This document shows positions 33,552-41,774 of a stretch of 43,309 nucleotides of DNA, in pieces. The notes under the pieces were generated by a model. The model ran no database searches. It worked only from the letters and a program-made list of their open reading frames with translations, and was not told where the DNA came from. A program made the translations under genes and the position numbers. Source of the DNA: Betaproteobacteria bacterium (lineage in GTDB: Bacteria; Pseudomonadota; Gammaproteobacteria; Burkholderiales; Casimicrobiaceae); contig BOKS01000022.1 in NCBI GenBank assembly GCA_016861105.1, positions 1 through 43,309 on the forward strand, in the 5' to 3' direction. Positions within the stretch are counted from its first letter, which is position 1, and each line of letters starts with the position of its first letter.

Positions 33552-34532
33552 CTAGTCCACCTTCGCGCCCGAGTCCTTCACCAGCCGGATCCAGGCGGGA
33601 TACTCGTCGGCGACGTGCTTCGCGAGGTCGTCGGGCGAGCCCGGCACGGGGAACGCCCCGCGCGAGACGAGGTTCTCGCGTACCTGCGGGTCCTCGAGCG
33701 CCTGCCGGAACGCGGCGTTCAGCCTCTCGACGATCGCCCGCGGCGTGCCGGCCGGGGCGTACACGCCGTCGCTCGCCGCGATGCGGAATCCCGGCAGGCC
33801 CGACTCGTCCAGCGTGGGCAGCTCCGGCGCGGTGGACACGCGCTTCATCGTGGTGACGCCCAGGCCGCGGATCTTCCCCGCCTTCGCGTTCGGGTACACG
33901 CTCACCATGAGGTCGATCATCATCTGCACGTCGCCGGCAAGCAGTCCCGCGAGCGCCGGGCCGCCGCCCTTGTAGGGGATGTGGACGATGTCGGTGCCGG
34001 TGGCGTTCTTGAACAGCACGCCGGCGAGGTGGGACGTCGTGCCGTTGCCGGCCGAGGCGAACGACACCTTGTTCGGATGGGCCCTGATGTACGCGATCAG
34101 CTCCTGCACGTTGGTCGCCGGCACGCTCGGGTGCACGACGAGCATCGCCGGGATCACGGTCCAGCGCGCGACGGGCGTGAAGTCCTTCAGCGCGTCGAAG
34201 CCCGGTTTCGCGTACAGCGCCTGGTTGATGCCGTGCGTGCCGTTCGTGCCCTGCAGCAGCGTGTAGCCGTCGGCCGCGGCCCGCGCCACCTCGGCCGCAC
34301 CGATGTTGCCCCCCGCCCCCGGCTTGTTCTCGATGACGATCGGCTGGCCGAGGATCTGCGCAGCCTTCGGCACGATCGCGCGCGCGAGGTTGTCCGCGCC
34401 GCCGCCCGGCGGGAACGGAACGACCAGCCGGATCGGCTTGTCGGGAAACGTCGCCTGCGCGTGGGCGGGGACCAGCGCCGCGCAGGCCAGCGCGACGAGG
34501 GCGCCGGCGAAGCGGCGGGCGGACTGCTGCAT
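33552..34532 (-). CDS. Bug-family (TctC) periplasmic substrate-binding protein
   Basis: A 326-residue extracytoplasmic receptor of the tripartite tricarboxylate transporter type. A signal peptide (1-26, ending PAHAQA) is followed by the family start FPDKPIRLVVPFPPGGGADN, then VIENKPGAGGNIGAAEVARA, then GTDIVHIPYKGGGPAL and GVYAPAGTPRAIVERLNAAF. The ligand is not readable; Bug proteins bind carboxylates and many other small molecules. No TctA/TctB membrane genes are nearby, which is usual for orphan Bug genes in Burkholderiales. The start at the ATG at 34532 places the signal peptide correctly. Confidence 0.94.
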   Translation of the reverse strand: MQQSARRFAGALVALACAALVPAHAQATFPDKPIRLVVPFPPGGGADNLARAIVPKAAQILGQPIVIENKPGAGGNIGAAEVARAAADGYTLLQGTNGTHGINQALYAKPGFDALKDFTPVARWTVIPAMLVVHPSVPATNVQELIAYIRAHPNKVSFASAGNGTTSHLAGVLFKNATGTDIVHIPYKGGGPALAGLLAGDVQMMIDLMVSVYPNAKAGKIRGLGVTTMKRVSTAPELPTLDESGLPGFRIAASDGVYAPAGTPRAIVERLNAAFRQALEDPQVRENLVSRGAFPVPGSPDDLAKHVADEYPAWIRLVKDSGAKVD

Positions 34533-34811
34533 GGTGCCTCCGGGAAGGTGAAGCTCGCGACCGCGGCGCTGCGGCGCCGTTCTCGCGGCGATTCTAGGAT
34601 GAAACGCGCCCGCGCGCCCGCGCCGATCGCGGCCGGCGAAGGCCGGCCGTTGGGTCGGGGCGGCCCCTTCCCGACGGATGCGGAGCCCGGCAGGCCGGCA
34701 GCGCACGATGCGGCCTCGCACGCCGCCGCCGCGGCGGACGGGTGGTGCGGCGCGCCCGACGACCTGCCAACGTCGGCACGACGACCCGCTCTACCGTACG
34801 ATGGAATCCGC

Positions 34812-36548
34812 ATGGACACGTGCACCGCTTCCTGGACGCGGCGACTGCGCCTCGCGCTCGCGGGCGGCGCATTCGCGCTCTGCGGCGTCGCCGCTGCCGC
34901 GCTGCCGTGCGCGGGCTTCGCCGACGTCGCCGTCGACGACCCGCTCTGCGGCAGCGTGGACTGGATCCGCAACCGGGCGATCACGCTGGGCTGCACGCAG
35001 CCGCCCGGGGCGACGGCCTACTGCCCGACGGCGAGCGTGTCGCGGCTGCAGATGGCGGTGTTCGCCGCGCGGCTGGGCGGGGTCCTCGCACCGCAAGCGG
35101 CGACGAGCGAGGATGCGCTCGCCGCCGTCGATCTCGATGCCGCGCCGTCGCTGTGCGTCGCCCCCGTCCCCGCGGCACCGTACGCCCGCACGGTGCACGT
35201 CGACGCCGTCGTGTCCGGTGCGGATCCTGCCGGTGTGCGATATCTCGTCGAGGCGGTCGGCGCGCTGGACGGCGGCGCTCCCGCGCCGCTGGCGGCCGTG
35301 CCGATGGCCGCCTTCAGCGCGCAAGGCCGCTGGGCCGGCACGCGCGTGCAGGGCAGCCTGTTCGTGCCTGCGAACGCGCAGGCCCAGGTGGCGGCGCGCG
35401 TGCGCCGCGATCCAGCCTCCGGCACCACGCTCGCGCAGGTGCAGTGCCGACTGCGCGTGCACATTGCCGACGTGCGCGCGCCCGCGTCACCGCGCACGCG
35501 CACGCTGAACGCCTCGCTCGCCAGCCCGTGGGGTCTCGCCTTCCTGCCCGACGGCCGCATGATCGTCACGCAGAAGGGCGGCACGATGCGCATCCTGAGC
35601 GCCGACGGCGCGACGGTGCTCGCTGCCGTGAGCGGCGTGCCCGCAGTCGATGCCTCCGGCCAGGGCGGGCTGCTCGACGTCGCGCTCGACCCCGACTTCG
35701 ACGCCGCCACGAATCCGTGGGTGTACTGGTCGTACGCCGAGCCCGGGAGCGGCGGCGCGGGCACGGCGGTGGCGCGGGGCCGGCTCGTCGGCACCGCGCT
35801 GCAGGACGTCGCGGTGATCTTCCGCCAGCAGCCGAAGGTCGGCGGCGGCGGCCACTACGGCGCGCGCCTCGCGTTCCTGCCCGACAGGACGCTGCTCGTG
35901 ACGCTGGGCGAGCGGCAGCTCGACAATCCGTCCAATCCGACGGTGCAGTACGCGCAGAACGTGGCCAACCACCTCGGCAAGGTCGTGCGCATCCAGCGCG
36001 ACGGCGCGATCCCGCCGGGCAACCCGTCGTTCGGCGCGGGCGCGCAGCCCGCGCTGTGGAGCATCGGCCACCGCAACCCGCAGGGCGCGGCGATCCATCC
36101 GGCGACCGGCGAGCTGTGGCTGGTCGAGCACGGCCCGCAGGGAGGCGACGAGCTCAACCGCGTCGTGCCCGGCGGCAACTACGGCTGGCCGCTGGTGAGC
36201 TACGGCTGCCCGTACGGTGCACCGGTCGGCGAGGCCTGCCGCGTGGGCGGCGGCACGCACGCGCCGCAGTTCGTCGAGCCGGCGTCGTATTGGGTCCCCA
36301 CGTCGATCGCACCGGCCGGCATGATCTTCTACACCGGCGACAGGTTCCCCGAGTGGCACGGGAACGTGCTCTTCGGCGCGCTCGCGGGGACGGCGCTGTG
36401 GCGCGTCGTGCTCGACGGCAACGCCGTATCGTCGCGCGAGCGGCTGTTCGGCAGCCTCGGCGAGCGCATCCGCCACGTCCGCCAGGGGCCGGACGGCTGG
36501 ATCTACCTGCTCACGGACAGCGGCAAGCTGCTGCGCGTGGAGCGCTGA
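34812..36548 (+). CDS. PQQ-type sugar dehydrogenase (GSDH fold) with SLH-like N-terminus
   Basis: A 578-residue exported protein. After a signal peptide (about 1-30) comes an S-layer-homology-like unit: FADVAVDDPLCGSVDWIRNR, then ITLGC, then the closing VSRLQMAVFAARLG. A second middle domain of about 130 residues follows. The C-terminal 350 residues form a soluble glucose/aldose sugar dehydrogenase beta-propeller: SPWGLAFLPDGRMIVTQKGG, GGLLDVALDPDF, GGHYGARLAF, WSIGHRNPQGAAIHPATGEL, WLVEHGPQGGDELN and NYGWPLVSYG. PQQ is expected as cofactor. It is convergent with a paralogue that lacks the N-terminal parts. Confidence 0.83.
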   Translation: MDTCTASWTRRLRLALAGGAFALCGVAAAALPCAGFADVAVDDPLCGSVDWIRNRAITLGCTQPPGATAYCPTASVSRLQMAVFAARLGGVLAPQAATSEDALAAVDLDAAPSLCVAPVPAAPYARTVHVDAVVSGADPAGVRYLVEAVGALDGGAPAPLAAVPMAAFSAQGRWAGTRVQGSLFVPANAQAQVAARVRRDPASGTTLAQVQCRLRVHIADVRAPASPRTRTLNASLASPWGLAFLPDGRMIVTQKGGTMRILSADGATVLAAVSGVPAVDASGQGGLLDVALDPDFDAATNPWVYWSYAEPGSGGAGTAVARGRLVGTALQDVAVIFRQQPKVGGGGHYGARLAFLPDRTLLVTLGERQLDNPSNPTVQYAQNVANHLGKVVRIQRDGAIPPGNPSFGAGAQPALWSIGHRNPQGAAIHPATGELWLVEHGPQGGDELNRVVPGGNYGWPLVSYGCPYGAPVGEACRVGGGTHAPQFVEPASYWVPTSIAPAGMIFYTGDRFPEWHGNVLFGALAGTALWRVVLDGNAVSSRERLFGSLGERIRHVRQGPDGWIYLLTDSGKLLRVER

Positions 36549-36615
36549 AGCTGCGCCTCGCCCGACGGCAGGCACGGGAGCTGCCGCACTGCGTCATCGT
36601 CCCCGCGCGGCACAT

Positions 36616-37833
36616 CTACCGCCGAGGCACGATCTTCCACAGCTCGCCGCTGGTCTCGTCGGTGACGAGCCAGAGCGCTCCGTCCGGACCCTGCCGGACA
36701 TCGCGGATGCGCCGGCCGCGGTCGGCGAGCAGGTGCTCCTCGCCGGCCACCTTGTCGCCGTCGATCACCAGCCGCACCAGCCGCTGCTCGCGCAGCGCCC
36801 CGACGAACAGGCTCCCGCGCCACGCCGGGAACGCGTCGCCCGTGTAGAACTGCGCGCCGGAGGGTGCGATCACCGGGTCCCAGTAGTAGCGCGGCTGCTC
36901 GTAGCCCGGCCGGTCGGTCTCCGAACCGCGGATCGGCAGGCCCGAGTACTCCTCGCCGTACGCCACGACCGGCCATCCGTAGTTCCTGCCCTTCTGCACG
37001 AGGTTGAGCTCGTCGCCGCCGCGCGTGCCGTGCTCGACCACCCACAGCCTGCCCTGCGGATCGAAGGCGGCCGCCTGCACGTTGCGGTGGCCCACGCTCC
37101 ACAGTTCCGGCTGCGCGTCCTTGCGGCCCGCGAACGGGTTGTCGCGCGGTACGGTGCCGTCGGGCGCGATGCGCACGACCTTGCCGAGGTGGCCGTCGAG
37201 CTGCTGCGCGTGCTTGCGCATCGATCCGACCGAGCGCTCGCCCGTGGTGACGTAGAGCATGCCGTCGGGGCCGAACGCGAGCCGCGAGCCGTAGTGCATC
37301 GTGCCGTCGTAGGTCGGCAGCACGCGGAAGATCACGCGCACCTGACCGAGGCTGCGCCCGTCCGCGGCGAGGACGCCGCGCGCCACGCTGGTGCCGTTGC
37401 CGCCGTCGCGCGGCTCGGCGTAGCTCCAGAAGAGCGTGCGGTCGGTGGCGAAGGTCGGGCTCAGCGCGACGTCGAGCAACCCCCCCTGCCCGCGCGCGTC
37501 GACGGCCGGCACGCCGCCGATCGGCGGCCCCACCTCGCCCGACGCGGCCACGATCCGCATCCGGCCCGGCTTTTCGCTGACCAGCACGTCGCCCCCCGGC
37601 AGCGGCTCGACGGACCACGGCTTCTCGAGACCCTTGGCGACCACGACCACGTCGAAGGCGACGTCCGAGCGGGCGGCGCAGGCGCGCGTCTGGCCGGCGA
37701 AGGCGGGGCGCTGCCCCGAGGCGTTCGGACTGCGGTCCTCGACAGGCTGGCACGGCTGGGTGGCCGCAGGCTGGGCGGACAGGCCCGCGATCGAGACGAC
37801 GAGAACGGCGAGGGCGAGGCGGGGAAGGCGCAT
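36616..37833 (-). CDS. PQQ-dependent aldose sugar dehydrogenase (YliI/Asd-like)
   Basis: A 405-residue periplasmic enzyme that oxidises aldoses with PQQ. A signal peptide (1-25) and a short Cys-containing lead (CQPVEDRSPN..CAARSD) precede the beta-propeller: GLEKPWSVEPLPGGDVLVSE, GGLLDVALSPTF, HYGSRLAFGPDGMLYVTTGE, LWSVGHRNVQAAAFDP, WVVEHGTRGGDELNLV, NYGWPVVAYGEEYSG and the final RIRDVRQGPDGALWLVTDE. Length and motif order match Asd-type enzymes. It shares most of these blocks with the convergent neighbour; the stops are 67 bp apart with no clear terminator. Confidence 0.92.
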   Translation of the reverse strand: MRLPRLALAVLVVSIAGLSAQPAATQPCQPVEDRSPNASGQRPAFAGQTRACAARSDVAFDVVVVAKGLEKPWSVEPLPGGDVLVSEKPGRMRIVAASGEVGPPIGGVPAVDARGQGGLLDVALSPTFATDRTLFWSYAEPRDGGNGTSVARGVLAADGRSLGQVRVIFRVLPTYDGTMHYGSRLAFGPDGMLYVTTGERSVGSMRKHAQQLDGHLGKVVRIAPDGTVPRDNPFAGRKDAQPELWSVGHRNVQAAAFDPQGRLWVVEHGTRGGDELNLVQKGRNYGWPVVAYGEEYSGLPIRGSETDRPGYEQPRYYWDPVIAPSGAQFYTGDAFPAWRGSLFVGALREQRLVRLVIDGDKVAGEEHLLADRGRRIRDVRQGPDGALWLVTDETSGELWKIVPRR

Positions 37834-38041
37834 GGGATCGTGGACGGGGGCGGTCGCGCGAGTGAAGGAATTGCCGTTCCGGCGGCGGCGGCGCAGTTCG
37901 CTGCGCTTCGCTTAGTCCGCGCCGCGCGCGGCCGGTTCGCCCGGCGGCGCTTCCGACCTGCGCGCCATCGCGCAGCGCCCCGAACGCGGGGCGCCGGCCG
38001 TGCCCCGACCGCCGCCCGCGCTCCCCCCGCGTTCCGCAGCC

Positions 38042-38254
38042 TCAGTTCGTGGGCAGGTCGCGGAACCACGACGCTCCGCAGTAGCAGCCCGCCTTCTCGA
38101 TGGCCGCCGAAAGCTCCTGCTTGTGACGGATCCAGGCGTCGTACTCGGGCGTGCCCGCCGGTGGCATGCCGGCACAGCCGGCGAGCGTCGCCGCCGTCAC
38201 GATCGCGGCGATTCCACGTCGAAGCAGGCGGTCCAGCCGGCGACCTCGGGTCAT
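38042..38254 (-). CDS. Small lipoprotein of unknown function
   Basis: A 70-residue frame. The basic N-terminus MTRGRRLDRLLRRG and a hydrophobic run end in the lipobox TLAGC. The mature part is short: a polar helix (YDAWIRHKQELSAAIEKAG) and CYCGASWFRDL with two nearby cysteines. I start at the ATG at 38254, where the signal peptide begins. No family was recognised. The IS element lies about 110 bp upstream of its start. Confidence 0.65.
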   Translation of the reverse strand: MTRGRRLDRLLRRGIAAIVTAATLAGCAGMPPAGTPEYDAWIRHKQELSAAIEKAGCYCGASWFRDLPTN

Positions 38255-38362
38255 CCTGCAGCTCCTTGGGAACGGCGCACGCTGCAGCGCGGGCAGGATG
38301 CGACGCACCCTCCCGGGGGACGCTGCCGGCCGCCCGGACGGGTCCGTGCCCCGGCGCGGACG

Positions 38363-39202
38363 CTAGAACCTATCTCAAAATGCTTGTGAGCAAGAAAGCG
38401 AGTTCATAGAATCGCTTTCATGCTGCGTTTGAACGATGCCCAATGGGAACGGATTCGGGAGCACTTCCCCGAGGAGAACATTCCCGGAGGCCGCCCGGGC
38501 CGCAAGCCGGTGCCGACGCGGCAGGTGCTGGAGGCCGTGCTGTGGATCCTGAACACCGGCGCGCAGTGGCACATGCTTCCGCAGTGCTACCCGAACTACA
38601 AGACGGTGCATCGTCGCTTTCAGAAGTGGTGCGAGCAGGATGTGCTGCGCGGCATTCTGACTGAGCTTGCCAACGAGCTGCGCGATCGTGGCGACATCGA
38701 CGAGCGTGAGAGCTTCATCGACGCGACGTTTGCCAGTGCGAAAGGCGGCGGTGATGCGATTGGCAAGACCCGCCGAGGCAAGGGCGTCAAGATCCTGGCC
38801 ATCGTGGATCGTAACGGGCTGCCGCTGTCGGTCAGCACCCATGCGGCGAATCATCACGAGGTCACGCTGGTGCAGTTGAGCTTCGATTTCTACATGATCG
38901 AGGCGAAGCCGGAGAAGCTGATCGGCGACAAGGCGTACGACAGCGACGCGCTGGACGAGTCGCTCAAGGAGCAAGGTGTGGAGATGATCGCGCCGCATCG
39001 CTCGAATCGGACGCTCAAGACGCAGGACGGCCGGGCCTTGCGGCGCTACCAGCGACGATGGTTGGTCGAGCGTTTCTTTGCATGGCTGCAGTGGAAGCGA
39101 CGGCTACTGGTGCGCTGGGAGTACTACGCCGGGAACTTCCTCGGCTTGGTACAGCTCGCCAGCATCACGATGCTCCTGAAGCGAATTTGAGATAGGTTCT
39201 AG
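38363..39202. mobile_element. IS5-family insertion sequence
   Basis: An intact element of about 830 bp. It is bounded by perfect inverted repeats CTAGAACCTATCTCAAA at 38363-38379 and its complement at 39186-39202. The outer CTAG on each side is the probable 4-bp target duplication; because it is palindromic, its exact edge cannot be told. A single transposase gene fills the interior. Size, single frame and ends fit the IS5 family (IS427/IS1031-like groups). The transposase and both ends look complete, so the element may be active. Confidence 0.9.
38420..39190 (+). CDS. IS5-family transposase (DDE)
   Basis: A 256-residue transposase. The N-terminal DUF4096-type DNA-binding part (MLRLNDAQWERIREHFPEE, then RQVLEAVLWILNTGAQWHML) is followed by the DDE core: Asp101 in FIDATFAS, Asp170 in IGDKAYDSDAL and Glu217 in RRWLVERFFAWLQW. 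The frame is uninterrupted, so no frameshift is needed. Its stop lies 12 bp inside the right end of the element. Confidence 0.94.
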   Translation: MLRLNDAQWERIREHFPEENIPGGRPGRKPVPTRQVLEAVLWILNTGAQWHMLPQCYPNYKTVHRRFQKWCEQDVLRGILTELANELRDRGDIDERESFIDATFASAKGGGDAIGKTRRGKGVKILAIVDRNGLPLSVSTHAANHHEVTLVQLSFDFYMIEAKPEKLIGDKAYDSDALDESLKEQGVEMIAPHRSNRTLKTQDGRALRRYQRRWLVERFFAWLQWKRRLLVRWEYYAGNFLGLVQLASITMLLKRI

Positions 39203-39402
39203 CCACGCATCGCCCGCAAACAGCATCCGGGCCACAGCCATTCCAGGTTCTGCGGCGCGATGACCGATCGCCGCAGCGACGCGCGCCGCGCGCCACCGCT
39301 CGCCGACGCCGTGGAGCGGTGGATCGTCAGTGCAGCGCGCGAAGCGCTGCCGACGGCTCGCGACGCGCGCTCGGTGCCGTCGGCCCGCGTGTGCACGTTG
39401 TG

Positions 39403-39431
39403 TTGGACTTTCTCGCCACTTTGCCGATAAT
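39403..39431 (+). promoter_or_regulatory. Sigma70-type promoter of the hemerythrin gene
   Basis: TTGGAC (39403-39408) and GATAAT (39426-39431) are separated by exactly 17 bp, a close match to consensus. The start of transcription would be near 39438, giving a leader of about 28 nt to the ATG at 39466. Confidence 0.65.
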
Positions 39432-39465
39432 TCACAATGAGTCGGCTGAACGTCAGGTTCGAGGA

Positions 39466-39888
39466 ATGGAGACCATCCCCAACCTCGGCATCGGTGCGAT
39501 CGATGCCCAGCACATGCTGCTCGTGCAGCTTCTCGCCCGCCTGTCGGCGACGATCAACGCGTTCGGGCCGAAGGACCAGCTGATCCGGCTGCTGCGCGAG
39601 ATCAAGAAGTACGCCGAGTATCACTTCACCAGCGAGGAGAACTACATGGAGGACATCGCCTATCCTCGCAGGGCCGAGCACGCGCGTCATCACTCCGAGA
39701 TGCTGGCGGAGCTGTCGCTGCGCATCGGGCGCGCGAACAGCAGCTGGCGCCACGCCGGCGAGGTCGAGGAATTCCTCCAGGCGTGGCTCGCCCGCCACAT
39801 CCGCGTCGAGGACCAGAAGCTGGTCGACTTCGCCCTCGGCCTGAAGCACGCCGGCCGCGACGACGGCACCGGCCGCGGCGCCTCGTAG
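39466..39888 (+). CDS. Bacteriohemerythrin
   Basis: A 140-residue single-domain di-iron O2-binding protein. The ligand set is complete: His16 in DAQH, His53 and Glu57 in HFTSEE, His72 and His76 in EHARHH, and His111 with Asp116 in RHIRVED. Cytoplasmic bacteriohemerythrins carry or sense oxygen and may protect against NO. I start at the ATG at 39466, directly before METIPNLGIGAIDAQH. The GAGG just before it is close, so initiation might be close to leaderless; an upstream start would only add non-homologous residues. Confidence 0.92.
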   Translation: METIPNLGIGAIDAQHMLLVQLLARLSATINAFGPKDQLIRLLREIKKYAEYHFTSEENYMEDIAYPRRAEHARHHSEMLAELSLRIGRANSSWRHAGEVEEFLQAWLARHIRVEDQKLVDFALGLKHAGRDDGTGRGAS

Positions 39889-39911
39889 TCGCAACGCCCC
39901 GCGGAGGCGGC

Positions 39912-40154
39912 GTGCGAGTGATCTTCGGCACCTACGTCCACGGGACCGACAGGAGCTGCTTCGAGTACGAGGCGTCGTTCGAGCGCACCGGCGACGACGT
40001 CACCTGGATCGCGCGCGTGACCTCCGAAGGCGCGTTTCGCGGACGGCCGGGCGGCACGATCGGCTACGTCGGGCCGCTCTCCGACGAGACGATCGAAGAC
40101 CACGTGCGGCTGATGGTGGAAGCGTCGATCCAGAACATCGCCAGCGCGGGTTAG
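39912..40154 (+). CDS. Small conserved-looking protein, unknown function
   Basis: An 80-residue frame starting with a GTG at 39912, 23 bp after the hemerythrin stop. It reads VRVIFGTYVHGTDRSCFEYE and contains FERTGDDVTWIARV and GPLSDETIEDHVRLMVEASI. The alternation of beta-like and helical segments suggests a small folded domain. I do not recognise the family. Position suggests co-transcription with the hemerythrin gene. Confidence 0.6.
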   Translation: MRVIFGTYVHGTDRSCFEYEASFERTGDDVTWIARVTSEGAFRGRPGGTIGYVGPLSDETIEDHVRLMVEASIQNIASAG

Positions 40155-40342
40155 TCGCACCGCGTCACGGTGCGCGGCGTCTGCATCGTCGAACGCGGCG
40201 CCGCATGACGTGGCGCGATCCCGCGCCCACAGCATCGCCGATGCGGCGCCCAAGGAAACGCGGCCACAGCGGCGGTTGAACCGAGCGCGGTCCACCAGGA
40301 GACCGAAGGCCGCGCAAGGCGGCCTCCAAGTCGCTGCATCTG

Positions 40343-40394
40343 TGGCTCCCCGACCTGGGCTCGAACCAGGGACCTGCGGATTAACAGTCCGTCG
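40343..40394 (-). other. 3' fragment of tRNA-Asn(GTT): attachment-site scar
   Basis: Read on the minus strand, 52 nt match the 3' part of a tRNA-Asn: anticodon stem-loop CGACGGACTGTTAATCCG with anticodon GTT, the T-arm GGTTCGAGCCC, and acceptor end ending GGGGAGCCA. The D-arm and 5' acceptor strand are absent; upstream sequence is unrelated (GATCAGCGATCAGAT). A tRNA 3' fragment of this extent is the duplicate left when an integrase inserts DNA into a tRNA gene. Its orientation puts the inserted DNA on the right (above 40394). No integrase is visible between here and the window end. Confidence 0.8.
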
Positions 40395-40878
40395 ATCTGA
40401 TCGCTGATTTTATTGTTCCATCAACTGCTTACGGCGTCCGCGCAATCTCACTGTAGCAGTCGAATGCAGTGCAACGCAGGGGCGTGCAAAACGGCGCAGC
40501 TACATTTTCGTATACACCTAGCCGTCGAACAATGGGCGTTGTCGCGTGTGTTGTGAGAGCCCTGGTTACTGCGCGCTCGAGTCCGCTGTGTATCACGATC
40601 GGCCCCGCCGCAACTCGACGCCCGAGAGCGACTGAACAGCTAGCGCGTCGCGCCCAACGACTTCCTAGTTCGTAGCTTTTTCCTTGGGGTCGAAAGCGTC
40701 TTTATTATCAATCAATTGCGCCTGCGGCGGCCCTCGCACCTCTTTCCGCACTGGGCGCCACTGAGCCGGACTGATTTACGCGATTCCCACACGGCTGCGC
40801 CACGGCTGAATGCCAGCTGGTGCAATGTTTACGCCGGCCTCTCGCGGCGACACTTCTCGCTCAATTCGCGCGGACGCC
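40395..40878. other. Non-coding start of the island
   Basis: No convincing gene. The stretch is clearly less GC-rich than the backbone (for example TTTATTATCAATCAATTG near 40700). If the higA reading frame is corrected by one base, its C-terminal coding sequence would extend into this region to about 40780. Confidence 0.5.
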
Positions 40879-41133
40879 TCACGCTCCGCGGCACGCAGAT
40901 CGTACGCCACCTGCAGATTCAGCCAGAACTCCGGCGAATTGCTCGAAGTAGCGAGCGAGCCTTAGCGCCGTGTCCGCGGTAATGCCTCGCTTGCCGTTGA
41001 CGATATCGTTCACGCGTGTCGCCGGTACGTGAATCGCCTGCGACAGCGCATGAGCCGACATTCCCAGCGGCCGCAAGACCTGTTCCCGCAAGATTTCGCC
41101 GGCATGAATGGGGCGCATCTTGTTCCTTGTCAT
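40879..41133 (-). pseudogene. higA: HigA-type antitoxin with probable frameshift
   Basis: The product starts MTRNKMRPIHAGEILREQVL, the hallmark of the HigA/VapI antitoxin family, and has its helix-turn-helix, ALSQAIHVPATRVNDIVNGK followed by RGITADTALRLARYF. From there the annotated frame loses family similarity. Skipping one base after RYF restores the expected continuation SNSPEFWLNLQVAYDLRAAE, which then stays open to about 40780. A 1-base insertion therefore probably altered the C-terminus; the DNA-binding part is intact. It follows higB by 8 bp. A sequencing error is the alternative. Confidence 0.75.
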
Positions 41134-41141
41134 GCTCGTCC

Positions 41142-41483
41142 TCAATGGTAGTCGACGATTTCGACGTCCCACGCGCCGTCGTCTCGCCAGCGAGAACAAA
41201 TTCGCCATTGGTCATTGATTCGGATGCTCTGCTGGCCACGCCGGTCACCGCTGAGCTTCTCCAATCGGTTGCCCGGCGGCACACGCAGGTCCCTCAGGTT
41301 CTTCGCGCTATCGAGCATCTGTAACTTCCGCTCGGCTTGCGCCTTGAACGATCGAAACTTGCGCGGCGAGCCGCCTTCGATTTTGCCGCCGCGCGGCGTA
41401 TAGCGTGCAACAGGTTCTGCAGGGCGACGGTCGTCCCGGACAGTTCGACCTTCCGAATGGTCGGCTCGACTCGCTGAGCGCAT
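41142..41483 (-). CDS. higB: HigB-type toxin (RelE superfamily)
   Basis: The C-terminal 70 residues are plainly HigB: FKAQAERKLQMLDSAKNLRD, then LRVPPGNRLEKLSGDRRGQQ, then SIRINDQWRICSRWRDDG and DVEIVDYH. HigB toxins are ribosome-dependent mRNA endonucleases. The usual start (MI.SF..K) is not recognisable; the first 40 residues from the ATG at 41483 are degenerate, and CFRW has become CSRW. The toxin may therefore be inactive or start internally. It is upstream of higA, the normal order for this family. Confidence 0.75.
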   Translation of the reverse strand: MRSASRADHSEGRTVRDDRRPAEPVARYTPRGGKIEGGSPRKFRSFKAQAERKLQMLDSAKNLRDLRVPPGNRLEKLSGDRRGQQSIRINDQWRICSRWRDDGAWDVEIVDYH

Positions 41484-41723
41484 GCTCGATCGCGTATTGC
41501 GACATTCCGGTTGCGCGCCCTCGAGTGCGGACTGCGCCGTTATTTCGCGCTAGCGCTACGCAGTCACTTTGGGGGTTTGAGAAAGGCCAGCGCAAGCTGA
41601 ACATGCATGCCCGGACCGTTGCGGGCCGCCGCTCAAATGATCGCGCTGGCCCACTACTTAGCCGCCCCGTTGCAACCGAAGCGGCGACACGACGACCGAT
41701 CCGGGACGCCGGCCGAAAGAAAG
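41484..41723. other. Gap without recognisable gene
   Basis: Short frames here have no recognisable motifs or ribosome binding sites. Composition is mixed. Nothing further is supported. Confidence 0.4.
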
Positions 41724-41754
41724 ACCGCCGGCATGCTCAAGTCACGCCGGCGGT
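41724..41754 (-). terminator. Rho-independent terminator after the transporter remnant
   Basis: ACCGCCGGC and GCCGGCGGT form a 9-bp perfect stem with a 13-base loop. On the minus strand it is followed by CTTTCTTTC. It sits 21 bp after the transporter stop. Confidence 0.65.
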
Positions 41755-41774
41755 TTGCGGTTCTTCGACTTCGT

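Noticed and set aside
34601..34811. N-terminal extension of the SLH-like sugar dehydrogenase
   Set aside because: The open frame upstream of the ATG at 34812 is low-complexity and would bury the signal peptide.
40343..40420. A complete tRNA-Asn gene
   Set aside because: The D-arm and 5' acceptor strand are missing; the sequence beyond the anticodon stem cannot fold into a tRNA.
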